From Flavisolibacter longurius (GTDB lineage: Bacteria > Bacteroidota > Bacteroidia > Chitinophagales > Chitinophagaceae): 64,000 nt of DNA. The position numbers and the translations under genes are program-made. Shown piece by piece: positions 36,355 to 44,217 of this stretch. Numbering within the stretch: position 1 is the stretch's first letter; the number at the start of each line of letters is the position of its first letter. The notes beneath the pieces are model-generated. The model was not told where the DNA came from. It ran no database searches and saw nothing but the letters and a program-made list of their open reading frames with translations. The DNA lies in the NCBI GenBank assembly GCA_013327885.1, contig JABUMY010000001.1, forward strand, positions 124,001 to 188,000, read 5' to 3'.

Positions 36355-36382
36355 TCCTGAGCGAAGCCGAAGGGATGTACTA
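36355..36382. repeat. Palindromic repeat GTCATCCTGAGCGAAG type
   Basis: GTCATCCTGAGCGAAGCCGA followed by AGGGATG: an imperfect inverted repeat (CATCC/GGATG) just after the uvrA paralogue. The same motif type is a common dispersed repeat in several bacterial phyla, from general knowledge; I see one copy here. Confidence 0.5.
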
Positions 36383-36435
36383 AGCGGAAGTGCTACTATT
36401 AAACTTCCGTTGCGTCGCACACTTGTGCGGTTGGT

Positions 36436-36485
36436 AATTCTATTGAACCGGCCTGCGCACATACCGTTGGCGGGGACGCCAACGG
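36436..36485. repeat. REP element copy 1
   Basis: Ends in a perfect 9-bp hairpin CCGTTGGCG-GGGA-CGCCAACGG (36464-36485) preceded by ATTCTATTGAACCGGCCTGC and GCACAT. The preceding 25 bases are shared with copy 2. Lies downstream of the zeta-like kinase gene. Confidence 0.8.
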
Positions 36486-36502
36486 AAGCGAAAAGGTGCC
36501 GG

Positions 36503-37135
36503 TCAATAACTTTCGATTTTTTGTGTAAGCAACGGCAAATGTGCAATAAACCATTGCGGCAATTCTGCCACCGAAACAGCGCTTTGCACTTGTCCGTTTT
36601 CAAAAACTGCCAGCAATTTGTGGATTACTTCTGATGTGTCTACAAGTTGCACGGTATCAAACATGTCATAATGCTCGTTCAGTTTTGCAAGGTTGCCATA
36701 GAAGTTGTTTGATACTGTTTCGGGGTCAACATAGTGCCCGCCTTCTTTTGTTCGGTCAAGCACCCGTAAGCCGGAGAGATTGGTGTCGGCCAACCCAAAA
36801 TAGATCAGGTGAATGGAAAACCCCGCAGCTTTAAAACGCCTGGGTACATCCCAAGTTGCTTCGTTTTTAAAATGTCCTTCGTAAACAAAATCAGTACGAT
36901 TAGAAAGTGCATTTTCTACCAGCTTGTCAAAGGTTTCTTCTACAAAAGCAAGCGCAAGCTTCTTTGCTTCCTTGATGGCTGTAATGCCGCTTTTCCAGAG
37001 TTCCCGTTGCTTGGTCATATACAATTTATCGCCATCAAACACCGGTAATTGCTGCAGCGAGAGAGGAAGATAAGTAGCGCCGATGGTTGATTTACCGGCA
37101 CCATTTGAGCCTGTAATTATATGCAACGCCGGCAT
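36503..37135 (-). CDS. Zeta-toxin-like P-loop kinase
   Basis: A 210-residue protein with Walker A GSNGAGKST (residues 9-17) at the very start and downstream pattern (DGDKLYMTKQ, VYEGHF, RVLDRTKEGGHYVDP) of the zeta toxin/predicted AAA-kinase family. Zeta toxins phosphorylate UDP-N-acetylglucosamine; whether this one does is unknown. It is 10 bases downstream of an 83-residue gene on the same strand, the order expected for an antitoxin-toxin pair. REP hairpins flank the pair on both sides. Confidence 0.78.
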   Translation of the reverse strand: MPALHIITGSNGAGKSTIGATYLPLSLQQLPVFDGDKLYMTKQRELWKSGITAIKEAKKLALAFVEETFDKLVENALSNRTDFVYEGHFKNEATWDVPRRFKAAGFSIHLIYFGLADTNLSGLRVLDRTKEGGHYVDPETVSNNFYGNLAKLNEHYDMFDTVQLVDTSEVIHKLLAVFENGQVQSAVSVAELPQWFIAHLPLLTQKIESY

Positions 37136-37145
37136 GAGCAGTTAT

Positions 37146-37397
37146 TTAAGCCAAACCAAATTTCACCCTGACCTGCTGGCTCTCTTGCGTACTTAGATCA
37201 CGAATGATGTTGAAATCCCTGCCGTTTTTCGAGAGTGAAACAAGTTGAATGGAGCCGTCTGGAAATTCAAGGTAGCACTGGTTAGAGGGTAATTCGTTTG
37301 AGTTGATCATAAATGGAACACCGGCTGCCAGTTTTTGCTTCCGAAGATGCTTAACAGCGGCCGTTCCTTTGCTTTCCATTTGCTGAAGAATAGACAT
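37146..37397 (-). CDS. Small protein paired with the zeta-like kinase (candidate antitoxin)
   Basis: An 83-residue protein. An N-terminal helix with basic residues (SILQQMESKGTAAVKHLRKQKLAAG) precedes a strand-rich portion (MINSNELPSNQCYLEFPDGSIQLVSL, shown here only as its main blocks). It does not look like epsilon antitoxin. Gene order, spacing of ten bases and shared strand suggest a two-gene operon with the kinase. Start at ATG 37397; a TTG five codons earlier is possible. Confidence 0.6.
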   Translation of the reverse strand: MSILQQMESKGTAAVKHLRKQKLAAGVPFMINSNELPSNQCYLEFPDGSIQLVSLSKNGRDFNIIRDLSTQESQQVRVKFGLA

Positions 37398-37517
37398 GGA
37401 AGCAAGGTACAAAAAAGGGCCGGGTTCTGGTGGCAGGGAAATGTTTAAATTGGGTAGATGAGAAAGTGTTATGGTTGTTGATTTTCAGAGGCGGAACGGA
37501 AGCTATACGGCAGACTG

Positions 37518-37568
37518 TTATTCTACTTGGCCGGTCTGCGCACATTCTGTTGGCGAGGACGCCAACGG
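37518..37568. repeat. REP element copy 2
   Basis: Hairpin GTTGGCG-AGGA-CGCCAAC (37549-37566) preceded by TTATTCTACTTGGCCGGTCT and GCGCACAT, colinear with copy 1. It lies 45 bases before the transposase start. Confidence 0.8.
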
Positions 37569-37613
37569 TTAACAAAACGACAGGACTACCACCTTCCAAA
37601 ACGCCATCAGCCA

Positions 37614-38134
37614 ATGCCGCTCTACAACCACCATGTAGAATTTTTCACCGCCACCATCTTGCGGTGGCAGCACTTGTTAGCAGCCGATACCTACAAGCAG
37701 ATCATAATCGATTCATTGGCCTGGCTCACCCGTGAAGACCGCTGCATTGTTTACGGTTTTGTGATTATGCCCAACCACATTCACCTGCTCTGGCGCATGA
37801 GCAACAACCATGGCCGCCCCGAAGTACAGGGAGCATTACTACGCTACACAGCCCACCAGTTTAAACGTCGCCTGGAGGATGAAGGCTCCGGAAATTAGCT
37901 CCTTATTTTGTAGCCGAAAAGGACAGGCTGTACCAGTTCTGGCAGCGGGATTCGTTGGTAAAGGAGTGCTGGTCTGAACCTTTCCTGTTACAAAAGCTCA
38001 ATTATATTCACAACAACCCCTGCCAACCGCACTGGAACCTGGCGCCACTGCCGGAAGAATACAAGTGGTCTTCCGCACATTTCTACCTGAAAGGGCAAAC
38101 GGAATTTGATTGGCTAAAACACTATGCGGCATAG
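37614..38134 (+). pseudogene. REP-associated tyrosine transposase (RAYT), frameshifted
   Basis: A Y1/IS200-type transposase remnant. The first 94 codons contain the metal-binding His-x-His (PNHIHLLW, His55 and His57) and the probable catalytic Tyr78 (LRYTAHQFK), then stop at 37896. The C-terminal half continues in another frame from about 37880 (KLAPYFVAEKDRLYQFWQRD ... LNYIHNNP ... KWSSAHFY) to the TAG at 38132. One reading-frame change therefore splits a family-length protein of about 170 residues; it is either dead or expressed by frameshifting. Matching REP hairpins lie on both sides. Confidence 0.85.
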
Positions 38135-38135
38135 A

Positions 38136-38158
38136 CCCGTTGGCAGGAGGCCAACGAG
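38136..38158. repeat. REP element copy 3
   Basis: Hairpin CGTTGGC-AGGAG-GCCAACG directly after the transposase stop codon; a degraded half copy (CTCCCGTTGGCTTCC) is at about 39013. Confidence 0.75.
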
Positions 38159-38277
38159 AATAGAGGCGGTTTTCCTAAGAAGGAACTTGTTTCATATACT
38201 GATATATTTCCGCATTCTACTTCCAACGCTGGAGTTCGTTTGAAACAAACGTCCCCCCGATTGTTTATTTTTATAGC

Positions 38278-38490
38278 ATGGTACCATCAATGAACAATGC
38301 GCAGCTTGAAGTCCTGAAAGTCTTACAACATGTAAAGGATGAAAAAGATCTTGCCGAAATTAAATCGCTGCTCATTGCCTGGCTTTCTGATAAAGTGGTG
38401 CGCAGTGCCGACGCCTCTTTTGATGAAAGGGCCTACACCGCAGAAATATTTGAAGCGTGGAAGAAAGAACACTTCCGTAAATCAGCCTGA
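38278..38490 (+). CDS. Candidate antitoxin of a PIN toxin pair
   Basis: A 70-residue helical, acidic protein (NNAQLEVLKVLQHVKDEKDL...). It precedes the PIN gene by two bases and is thus almost certainly co-translated. Size and place fit an antitoxin, although no standard DNA-binding domain is visible; the C-terminal tail (EAWKKEHFRKSA) may wrap the toxin. ATG 38290 is an alternative start. Confidence 0.72.
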   Translation: MVPSMNNAQLEVLKVLQHVKDEKDLAEIKSLLIAWLSDKVVRSADASFDERAYTAEIFEAWKKEHFRKSA

Positions 38491-38492
38491 AC

Positions 38493-38894
38493 ATGAAAGT
38501 GGTGATTGACTGCAATGTTCTGGTGATTTGCCTTACTTCCCGTTCGTTTTACCACCCTATTTATAAAGCTTTGGTAGCAGGTCAATTTACGCTGGCGGTA
38601 ACATCTGATATTTTGCTGGAGTATAGAGAAATCCTTGCTCAGAAATATGGAGAGTTGACAGCCGAGGCATTTATTGCGCTTTTGCACGAGTTGCCAAACG
38701 TGCAATTCCTGACAACCTACTACAACTGGCACCTGATTTCTGCTGATCCCGATGATAACAAGTATTGTGATTGTGCAATTGCGGCGCAAGCAGATTATCT
38801 TGTCACGGAAGACAAACATTTCGCTGTTTTGAAAACAATTTCATTTCCTTCTATTCATACAATTTCAATAGACGCTTTTGCCAAAGTTATCTAA
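38493..38894 (+). CDS. PIN-domain toxin, putative ribonuclease
   Basis: A 133-residue protein of the 'putative toxin-antitoxin system toxin component, PIN family' type. The acidic catalytic set is visible: Asp6 in VVIDCNVLV, a Glu/Asp in the SDILLEY helix and Asp residues in SADPDDNKYCDCAIAA and VTEDKHF. PIN toxins cut RNA with a metal ion. It forms a two-gene module with the preceding small gene. Confidence 0.85.
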   Translation: MKVVIDCNVLVICLTSRSFYHPIYKALVAGQFTLAVTSDILLEYREILAQKYGELTAEAFIALLHELPNVQFLTTYYNWHLISADPDDNKYCDCAIAAQADYLVTEDKHFAVLKTISFPSIHTISIDAFAKVI

Positions 38895-39174
38895 ACCGCC
38901 TTTACCGTTATCTACTATTCTTGATCTTCGAAACATAAACTACCTGCAACTGTTAACGGCTGGTGTTTGGTCGTTATGAAAATTCACGGAGGTCCAAAAA
39001 AGTAACTTCCGCTCCCGTTGGCTTCCACAACAACTGCCTAACTCTTTCAAGCAACATCACTAAAACCATCTTTTCCATCGCCAAAACAATTGCCTTGCAG
39101 CGGCAACAGCAAGTCTCATTATAAAATCAATTGACCCCATTTGCCGTATCTTTTACCAACCATAGCGCAAACAA

Positions 39175-39948
39175 ATGGAAACAACGTATTCATTGGAGCC
39201 ACCACTGAACTATTACGTAAAAAAAGTGATTGTGCTGGAGAGCAACGAAGCAAAAAACCACCGGCTGCCGTTTTATGCCGATGGCTATCCCGGCATCATT
39301 TTTTGCCAGGCAGGCGAGGAGCGATATCTTCTTCCCACCAACAAAAAATTAAGTTCCTTTTTCCTGTACGGACAAACCATCAAGCCAATCGAAATTGACA
39401 TCGAAGGACCTTACCGGCTTGTTATTTTCCAGTTGTATCCGTTTGCGTCAAAAATTTTATTCAACGTCAATCCCAAAGAATTAAATGACGATTGCTACGA
39501 TTTAAGCGGGGTGAAAACAGTAGATACGGTAAGCACCATCGACAGGCTGCACAAAGAAGCAGAGGTATCAAAACAGGTAAGCATTGTTAAGGATTATTTA
39601 CAGCAACTCCTGCATCACATCACACAAACCAAAGAAAACAAGCTGCCGCTCGTGGTGGACCTGATCGTAAGTAGCAACGGCACCATTTCCATCAGCGCTT
39701 TAACCAAACACCTGCACATGACCGAACGAACCTTGCAGCGACAGTTTATCGAGCATGTAGGCATTTCCCCAAAGCAATTTGCAAAGATCATCCAGTTCCA
39801 GTCGGCGCTCACACAAATTTCAACGGAAGCCCACTCACGGCTAACCGAAGTGGTCTTCAACAATGGCTACGCAGATCAGTCGCACTTTATCCGCAGCTTT
39901 AAAAAATACACCGACAAAAAGCCCTCGCAGTACAAAAAGGGCCGCTAG
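39175..39948 (+). CDS. AraC family transcriptional regulator
   Basis: A 257-residue regulator. The C-terminal third (about residues 155-255) is a double helix-turn-helix of the AraC type, with ISISALTKHLHMTERTLQRQ and the second helix pair ending LTEVVFNNGYADQSHFIRSF. The N-terminal part has a cupin-like ligand pocket sequence. It lies 67 bases upstream of a NAD(P)-binding oxidoreductase gene, the likely target. Confidence 0.9.
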   Translation: METTYSLEPPLNYYVKKVIVLESNEAKNHRLPFYADGYPGIIFCQAGEERYLLPTNKKLSSFFLYGQTIKPIEIDIEGPYRLVIFQLYPFASKILFNVNPKELNDDCYDLSGVKTVDTVSTIDRLHKEAEVSKQVSIVKDYLQQLLHHITQTKENKLPLVVDLIVSSNGTISISALTKHLHMTERTLQRQFIEHVGISPKQFAKIIQFQSALTQISTEAHSRLTEVVFNNGYADQSHFIRSFKKYTDKKPSQYKKGR

Positions 39949-39991
39949 GATTTTTGTCGGTTTTGTTCAATTCTGCCACACGACGCCAAAA

Positions 39992-39999
39992 TAGTTTTG
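39992..39999 (+). promoter_or_regulatory. Probable -7 box (TAGTTTTG)
   Basis: Exact TAnnTTTG match 16 bases before the oxidoreductase ATG, suggesting separate transcription from the AraC gene. Confidence 0.45.
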
Positions 40000-40015
40000 C
40001 TCTAAACAAACAGAC

Positions 40016-40834
40016 ATGAAAAGCAAAACAGCCGTATTGGGCGCCACCGGCAAAACCGGTCGCCGTATAGTGCAGCGCCTCACCAGCATGAACATCCCGT
40101 TTCGTGCAGGCTCTCGCAAAGCCGACATTCCTTTTGACTGGAACAACCCAAATGGATGGCCGCCATTTTTTAACGGCATTGAAAAAGTTTACATCTCCTT
40201 TCAGCCCGACCTGGCTGTACCCGGTGCCGAAGAGGCCATCAGCAACCTGGTAGCCGTGGCAAAAGGCGAAGGCGTACAGCACCTTGTTTTACTCTCCGGT
40301 CGCGGCGAACCCGAGGCGCAGGCCTGCGAAAAACTGTTGATGCAATCGGGCTTGCAATGGACCGTTATCAGGGCCAGTTGGTTTATGGAAAATTTCAGCG
40401 AAGGGTTCTTTCTCGACGGCATCCAGGCAGGCCATTTGGTGCTACCGAAAGTAACAGCGCTGGAGCCTTTTATTTCTGCTGATGATATAGCCGATGTTGC
40501 CGTAAAGGTGCTTACCGAAGAGGGCCACAACGAAAAAAATTATGAGCTTACCGGTCCTGAACTGCTTTCGTTTGAAAACGTGGTAACACAGATAGCGCAG
40601 GCAACAGGAAAGCACATTGCTTTTGAAGAAATCGCCATGAACGATTACGTTGCTATGCTCAGGGCCTACGGGGTGCCGGAAGATTTTATTGGGCTGGTTC
40701 AGTATCTTTTTACCGACGTATTGGATGGGCGAAATGAATCGCTGACGGGGGATGCGGAAAAAGTATTGTGCCGCCGACCAACATCGCTAGAAGAATACAT
40801 TGCAAAAACAAAATCAGCAGGTGCGTGGGGTTGA
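40016..40834 (+). CDS. NmrA-like NAD(P)H-binding oxidoreductase
   Basis: A 272-residue protein of the NmrA/atypical short-chain dehydrogenase family: glycine-rich VLGATGKTGRRIV at residues 7-19, then conserved LVLLSGRG and WTVIRASWFMENF. The catalytic YxxxK is absent, so it may act as a redox sensor or a reductase of quinone-like molecules. Its position next to an AraC gene suggests inducible control. Confidence 0.85.
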   Translation: MKSKTAVLGATGKTGRRIVQRLTSMNIPFRAGSRKADIPFDWNNPNGWPPFFNGIEKVYISFQPDLAVPGAEEAISNLVAVAKGEGVQHLVLLSGRGEPEAQACEKLLMQSGLQWTVIRASWFMENFSEGFFLDGIQAGHLVLPKVTALEPFISADDIADVAVKVLTEEGHNEKNYELTGPELLSFENVVTQIAQATGKHIAFEEIAMNDYVAMLRAYGVPEDFIGLVQYLFTDVLDGRNESLTGDAEKVLCRRPTSLEEYIAKTKSAGAWG

Positions 40835-41123
40835 AATGGTGTCGTGCAAATCGGTTAGTCATGGATGGAATATGTTAGGGCTCCCGTTCATATACGGAAT
40901 TTGCGGAAGGCTTCGTGTTATTGCACCAGGAATTAACGCCCATGCAAATACATTTATCCACGTAATAGTTGGTGGTAATTCGCCCCATCTACCAGCGGCA
41001 TCCTACTACCATTTCTGTTTATCCAAAAAAAGTGGAAGTTGCTCACATCATTGACCCGTTCCTGTTCAACAGAAACGGCCGGGCCCGATTTTTTCTTTTA
41101 ACCGGGTTGAACAAAAAGAATCT

Positions 41124-42608
41124 ATGCAGAACGGCACTATGATACAGTATTTCCACTGGTACATACCGGCGGATGGTAAATTTTGGAAACAGGTAAAGGC
41201 GGAAGCGCCACGATTGGCGGAACTGGGTATCAATGCCGTCTGGCTGCCTCCTGCTTGTAAAGCGGCAGCCGGCAGCCAGAGCGTGGGCTACGATGTGTAT
41301 GACCTTTACGACCTGGGTGAGTTTGACCAAAAAGGAACGGTGCCCACCAAATATGGCACAAAGGAAGAATTCATTGCCGCCGTAAAAGCCATTCAGCAGG
41401 AAGGCATGCAGGCCATTGTTGATGTAGTGGTAAACCACTTGGGTGGCGGCGACGAAACCGAAACCGTTAAGGCTGTGGAGGTGCACCCCGAAGACCGCAA
41501 TGCTCCCGTTTCGGAGCCGGTAGAGATTGAAGCCTACACGCTGTTCAAGCACGATGGCCGCGGCGGAAAATATTCTGATTTTGTATGGACACACCAGTGT
41601 TTTAGTGGCGTGGATTATGATCACCGTACCGGCCGCACGGCCATCTTCAACATCCTGCAGGAGTGGGGCGATGATTGGGAAGAAATGGTGGATGATGAAA
41701 AAGGCAACTACGATTACCTGATGTTCAACGATGTGGAATTTCGCAACCCGGCCGTTCGGGAGGAGCTGCTCCGGTGGGGAAAATGGTACCACGATACAGT
41801 CGGTTTTGATGGCGTGCGGCTCGATGCCGTAAAGCACATCTCTCCCAAATTTTACAACGAGTGGCTGGTGAAGCTGCGGGAGGCTACGGGCAAAGAATTG
41901 TTTGCCGTTGGCGAATACTGGGCGCCGGGACAGTTGCACCTTTTGCTGCGCTACCTCGAAGCAACGGAAGGCCACATGAGCCTTTTTGATTCGGCCCTGC
42001 ACCACAACCTGCACAATGCCTCGCAGGCCGGCAATACGTTTGACCTGCGGATCATCCTGGACGAATCGCTGGTGAAAGCCGTACCGGAAAAAGCCGTTAC
42101 GGTAGTGGAGAACCACGATACGCAACCCCTGCAGGCATTGGAAGCGCCGGTGGAGCAATGGTTCAAGCCGCATGCTTATTCACTCATCCTCCTGCGCAAG
42201 GATGGTTACCCCTGTATTTTTTACCCCGACCTCTATGGTACTTCCTACATTGACAAAGGAAAAGACGGCAACGATTACGAGATCTTCCTGAATAAAGTAG
42301 AAGAGCTGGAACCCATGCTGCAGGCACGCCGCAACCATGCCTACGGAATGCAGCGTGATTATTTTGACGATCCCAATTGCATTGGCTGGACAAGGGAAGG
42401 TGATGAAGAGCACAGCGGCTGTGCAGTGCTACTGACCAATGCCGATGCCGACAAAAAAAGCATGGAGATCGGTGCTCGGTACAGCGGCCAAACCTTTGTT
42501 GACCTGCTGGGAAAATGCAGCGAAGAGGTGGTGATTGATGAAAACGGGTGGGGCGAATTTTTGGTATCGCCGGGTAGTGTGAGTGTGTGGGTGGTAAAAG
42601 AACCGTAA
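41124..42608 (+). CDS. Cytoplasmic alpha-amylase, GH13
   Basis: A 494-residue GH13 enzyme without a signal peptide, like the cytoplasmic AmyA/AmyS type. Region I is DVVVNH (His105); the nucleophile is Asp234 in GVRLDAVKH, the acid/base Glu264 in AVGEYW and the transition-state Asp332 in VENHDTQ. A calcium site is likely around 100-200. It cuts alpha-1,4 glucans inside the cell. No susC/D or glycogen genes are adjacent, so it is an isolated gene. Confidence 0.94.
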   Translation: MQNGTMIQYFHWYIPADGKFWKQVKAEAPRLAELGINAVWLPPACKAAAGSQSVGYDVYDLYDLGEFDQKGTVPTKYGTKEEFIAAVKAIQQEGMQAIVDVVVNHLGGGDETETVKAVEVHPEDRNAPVSEPVEIEAYTLFKHDGRGGKYSDFVWTHQCFSGVDYDHRTGRTAIFNILQEWGDDWEEMVDDEKGNYDYLMFNDVEFRNPAVREELLRWGKWYHDTVGFDGVRLDAVKHISPKFYNEWLVKLREATGKELFAVGEYWAPGQLHLLLRYLEATEGHMSLFDSALHHNLHNASQAGNTFDLRIILDESLVKAVPEKAVTVVENHDTQPLQALEAPVEQWFKPHAYSLILLRKDGYPCIFYPDLYGTSYIDKGKDGNDYEIFLNKVEELEPMLQARRNHAYGMQRDYFDDPNCIGWTREGDEEHSGCAVLLTNADADKKSMEIGARYSGQTFVDLLGKCSEEVVIDENGWGEFLVSPGSVSVWVVKEP

Positions 42609-42727
42609 AATGGGTGGTAGCTGTTTTTTGCCAGTGTTGCATTTAATTTCAAATGGTGAAAGCTGCGCGGAGACAGTCTCTTCAAAAACCGCCATCAAAT
42701 TGCGTATACTTGTAACAAAGAATCGGT

Positions 42728-43141
42728 ATGGAACAATTGCCTCCTGTTGACCCACCGCGCCGTCGCCGTGGTATTTTTATGCGCATTGGCTGCATAGCAA
42801 CCCTGGTGCTGCTGTTAGGCCTTGGGGCATTTGTATGGTGGCGGTATTACTACACCTACAGCGACGGCAACCGCTTTGGCCTCCTGCAAAAATTCTCCCG
42901 AAGGGGCAACCTGTTTAAAACCTACGAAGGCGAAATGATCCTGAGCAGTGTAAAAGGAAACCAGGGTGTTACCATTGCCTCGGAGAAATTCTTTTTTTCC
43001 GTGACCAATGAAGCCGTGGCCAAAAAAATGGCGGACCTGCAGGGCGATAACATCACGGTGCATTACGAGCAAAAGAACAGCGCCGCTTTTTGGCGCGGCG
43101 ACAGCGAATACATCGTTGACAGTGTTTGGGTAGAGCCATAA
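42728..43141 (+). CDS. Hypothetical single-span membrane protein
   Basis: A 137-residue protein: a proline/arginine-rich cytoplasmic N-terminus (PPVDPPRRRRG), one membrane helix (about residues 18-39) and a small periplasmic domain of mixed strands (GEMILSSVKGNQG ... ITVHYEQKNS). Family not recognised. It is a single gene downstream of the amylase with a 119-base gap. Confidence 0.65.
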   Translation: MEQLPPVDPPRRRRGIFMRIGCIATLVLLLGLGAFVWWRYYYTYSDGNRFGLLQKFSRRGNLFKTYEGEMILSSVKGNQGVTIASEKFFFSVTNEAVAKKMADLQGDNITVHYEQKNSAAFWRGDSEYIVDSVWVEP

Positions 43142-43260
43142 GTGTTGTAACTTGTTTGCATGGCAAAGAGAAGCAGGGATCAAGGAAACGGCCGTTGCGG
43201 CTGCACTTCCACAGACAGTATGCTGACGGTAAAAGGTCACTGTTCTAAACGCTATCTGCA

Positions 43261-43758
43261 ATGAAACATCCGGAAAAAATAAAACGCTTCAGGTTTGCCA
43301 TGCTTTTTGCAGTCTTGCTGCTGTCTGTTCATTCGTTTGCGCAGTTAAAAGAACTTGGCCCTGCCCCCGAATGGCAAACGGTTGGCGAGGTAAAATGGCT
43401 GAAAACCACAAAGGCCCGGCTGCAATACAACGTACAACGCAACGATACTACCTATTGGCTTTACCTGAAAGACGAAAAGGTTCTTCGCAATAACCGCGAC
43501 ATGCCGGTGATCAATTACTTCAGCATCCGGTTCATGAATGAAGGCGCTGCCTTGCAGGCCCTGGAAACATTGCTCTTGTCGTTTTTTGAAGGCGACGGTG
43601 CCAAAGAGAAAGCCTACGAAAAAACCTTTACGCTGGGCAATACCTTGGTGATGGTGCAGCATTCGCCAAAGATCATCGGCAAGGCCATTATGCTAACGAC
43701 AAAAGAAGGTTCTGTTATCCTAACCAAAAACGAGGTGACTAAACTGTTTGGGCGATAA
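43261..43758 (+). CDS. Hypothetical secreted protein
   Basis: A 165-residue protein with an N-terminal signal peptide preceded by basic residues (KHPEKIKRFRFAMLFAVLLL..., cleavage after SFA). The mature part has an alternating strand/helix character without recognisable family motifs. It follows the previous gene by 119 bases and may be co-transcribed. Confidence 0.62.
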   Translation: MKHPEKIKRFRFAMLFAVLLLSVHSFAQLKELGPAPEWQTVGEVKWLKTTKARLQYNVQRNDTTYWLYLKDEKVLRNNRDMPVINYFSIRFMNEGAALQALETLLLSFFEGDGAKEKAYEKTFTLGNTLVMVQHSPKIIGKAIMLTTKEGSVILTKNEVTKLFGR

Positions 43759-43890
43759 GTGTTGTGGAAACAGTTTTTACATGACTGGAAAAGGATTTTA
43801 GATTGGTAAGTTAAACTAACGTCGATCCCTACCTGTGAATGTCTTCGCTCCCGATTCATAACAAAACCTGGTTATATGAAAGGTTCTGTC

Positions 43891-44155
43891 GTCCGCCCGG
43901 GGTCTTCGCGGAGGGCCTTGTGGGCTGTCTTGTGGCGTCCACCCCGGGTGGTTGCCAGCACGTAAACGTGTTCACATAGCTGTCTCGTAGCATTGAGCTG
44001 TTACAACTTGCAGAGGTTAGAGAAATGTCCAATAGGAATAAGCCGCTACAAGGGAACGGCCACGAGTGAACGGCCGAAGTAAAAGCAGTTAGAGCAACCC
44101 GGGGGTTTCGCCACAGCCCCCTCTCGCAAAGCCATCTGCGAAACCCCGGGCGGAC
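43891..44155. mobile_element. 265-base inverted-repeat element (MITE-like or structured RNA)
   Basis: Both ends read inward as GTCCGCCCGGGGT (13 identical bases) followed by (C)TTCGC; the similarity continues for about 60 bases at each end. Each end can also fold on itself (right: CCCGGGGGTTTCGC with GCGAAACCCCGGG; left: CCCGGGGT with ACCCCGGG). The interior has further small hairpins (CACGTAAACGTG, GGCCACGAGTGAACGGCC) but no supportable gene. It fills most of the 459-base gap between the secreted protein and MFS genes. Confidence 0.6.
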
Positions 44156-44217
44156 AATGCGCAGGCCGTGCGCAAACGAAAAATATCACCGCAAAAGTGC
44201 AGCGGGAAAAGACCGGT

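Noticed and set aside
40800-41054. Possible transposase remnant in the 40835-41123 gap
   Set aside because: The translated stretch has some regular look, but no recognisable motif or repeat boundary.
41043-42173. 376-codon minus-strand frame opposite the alpha-amylase
   Set aside because: Antisense shadow of a gene with intact catalytic motifs.
43891-44155. RNase P RNA or tmRNA
   Set aside because: The conserved core sequences of both RNAs are missing on either strand; the symmetrical ends fit a repeat element better.
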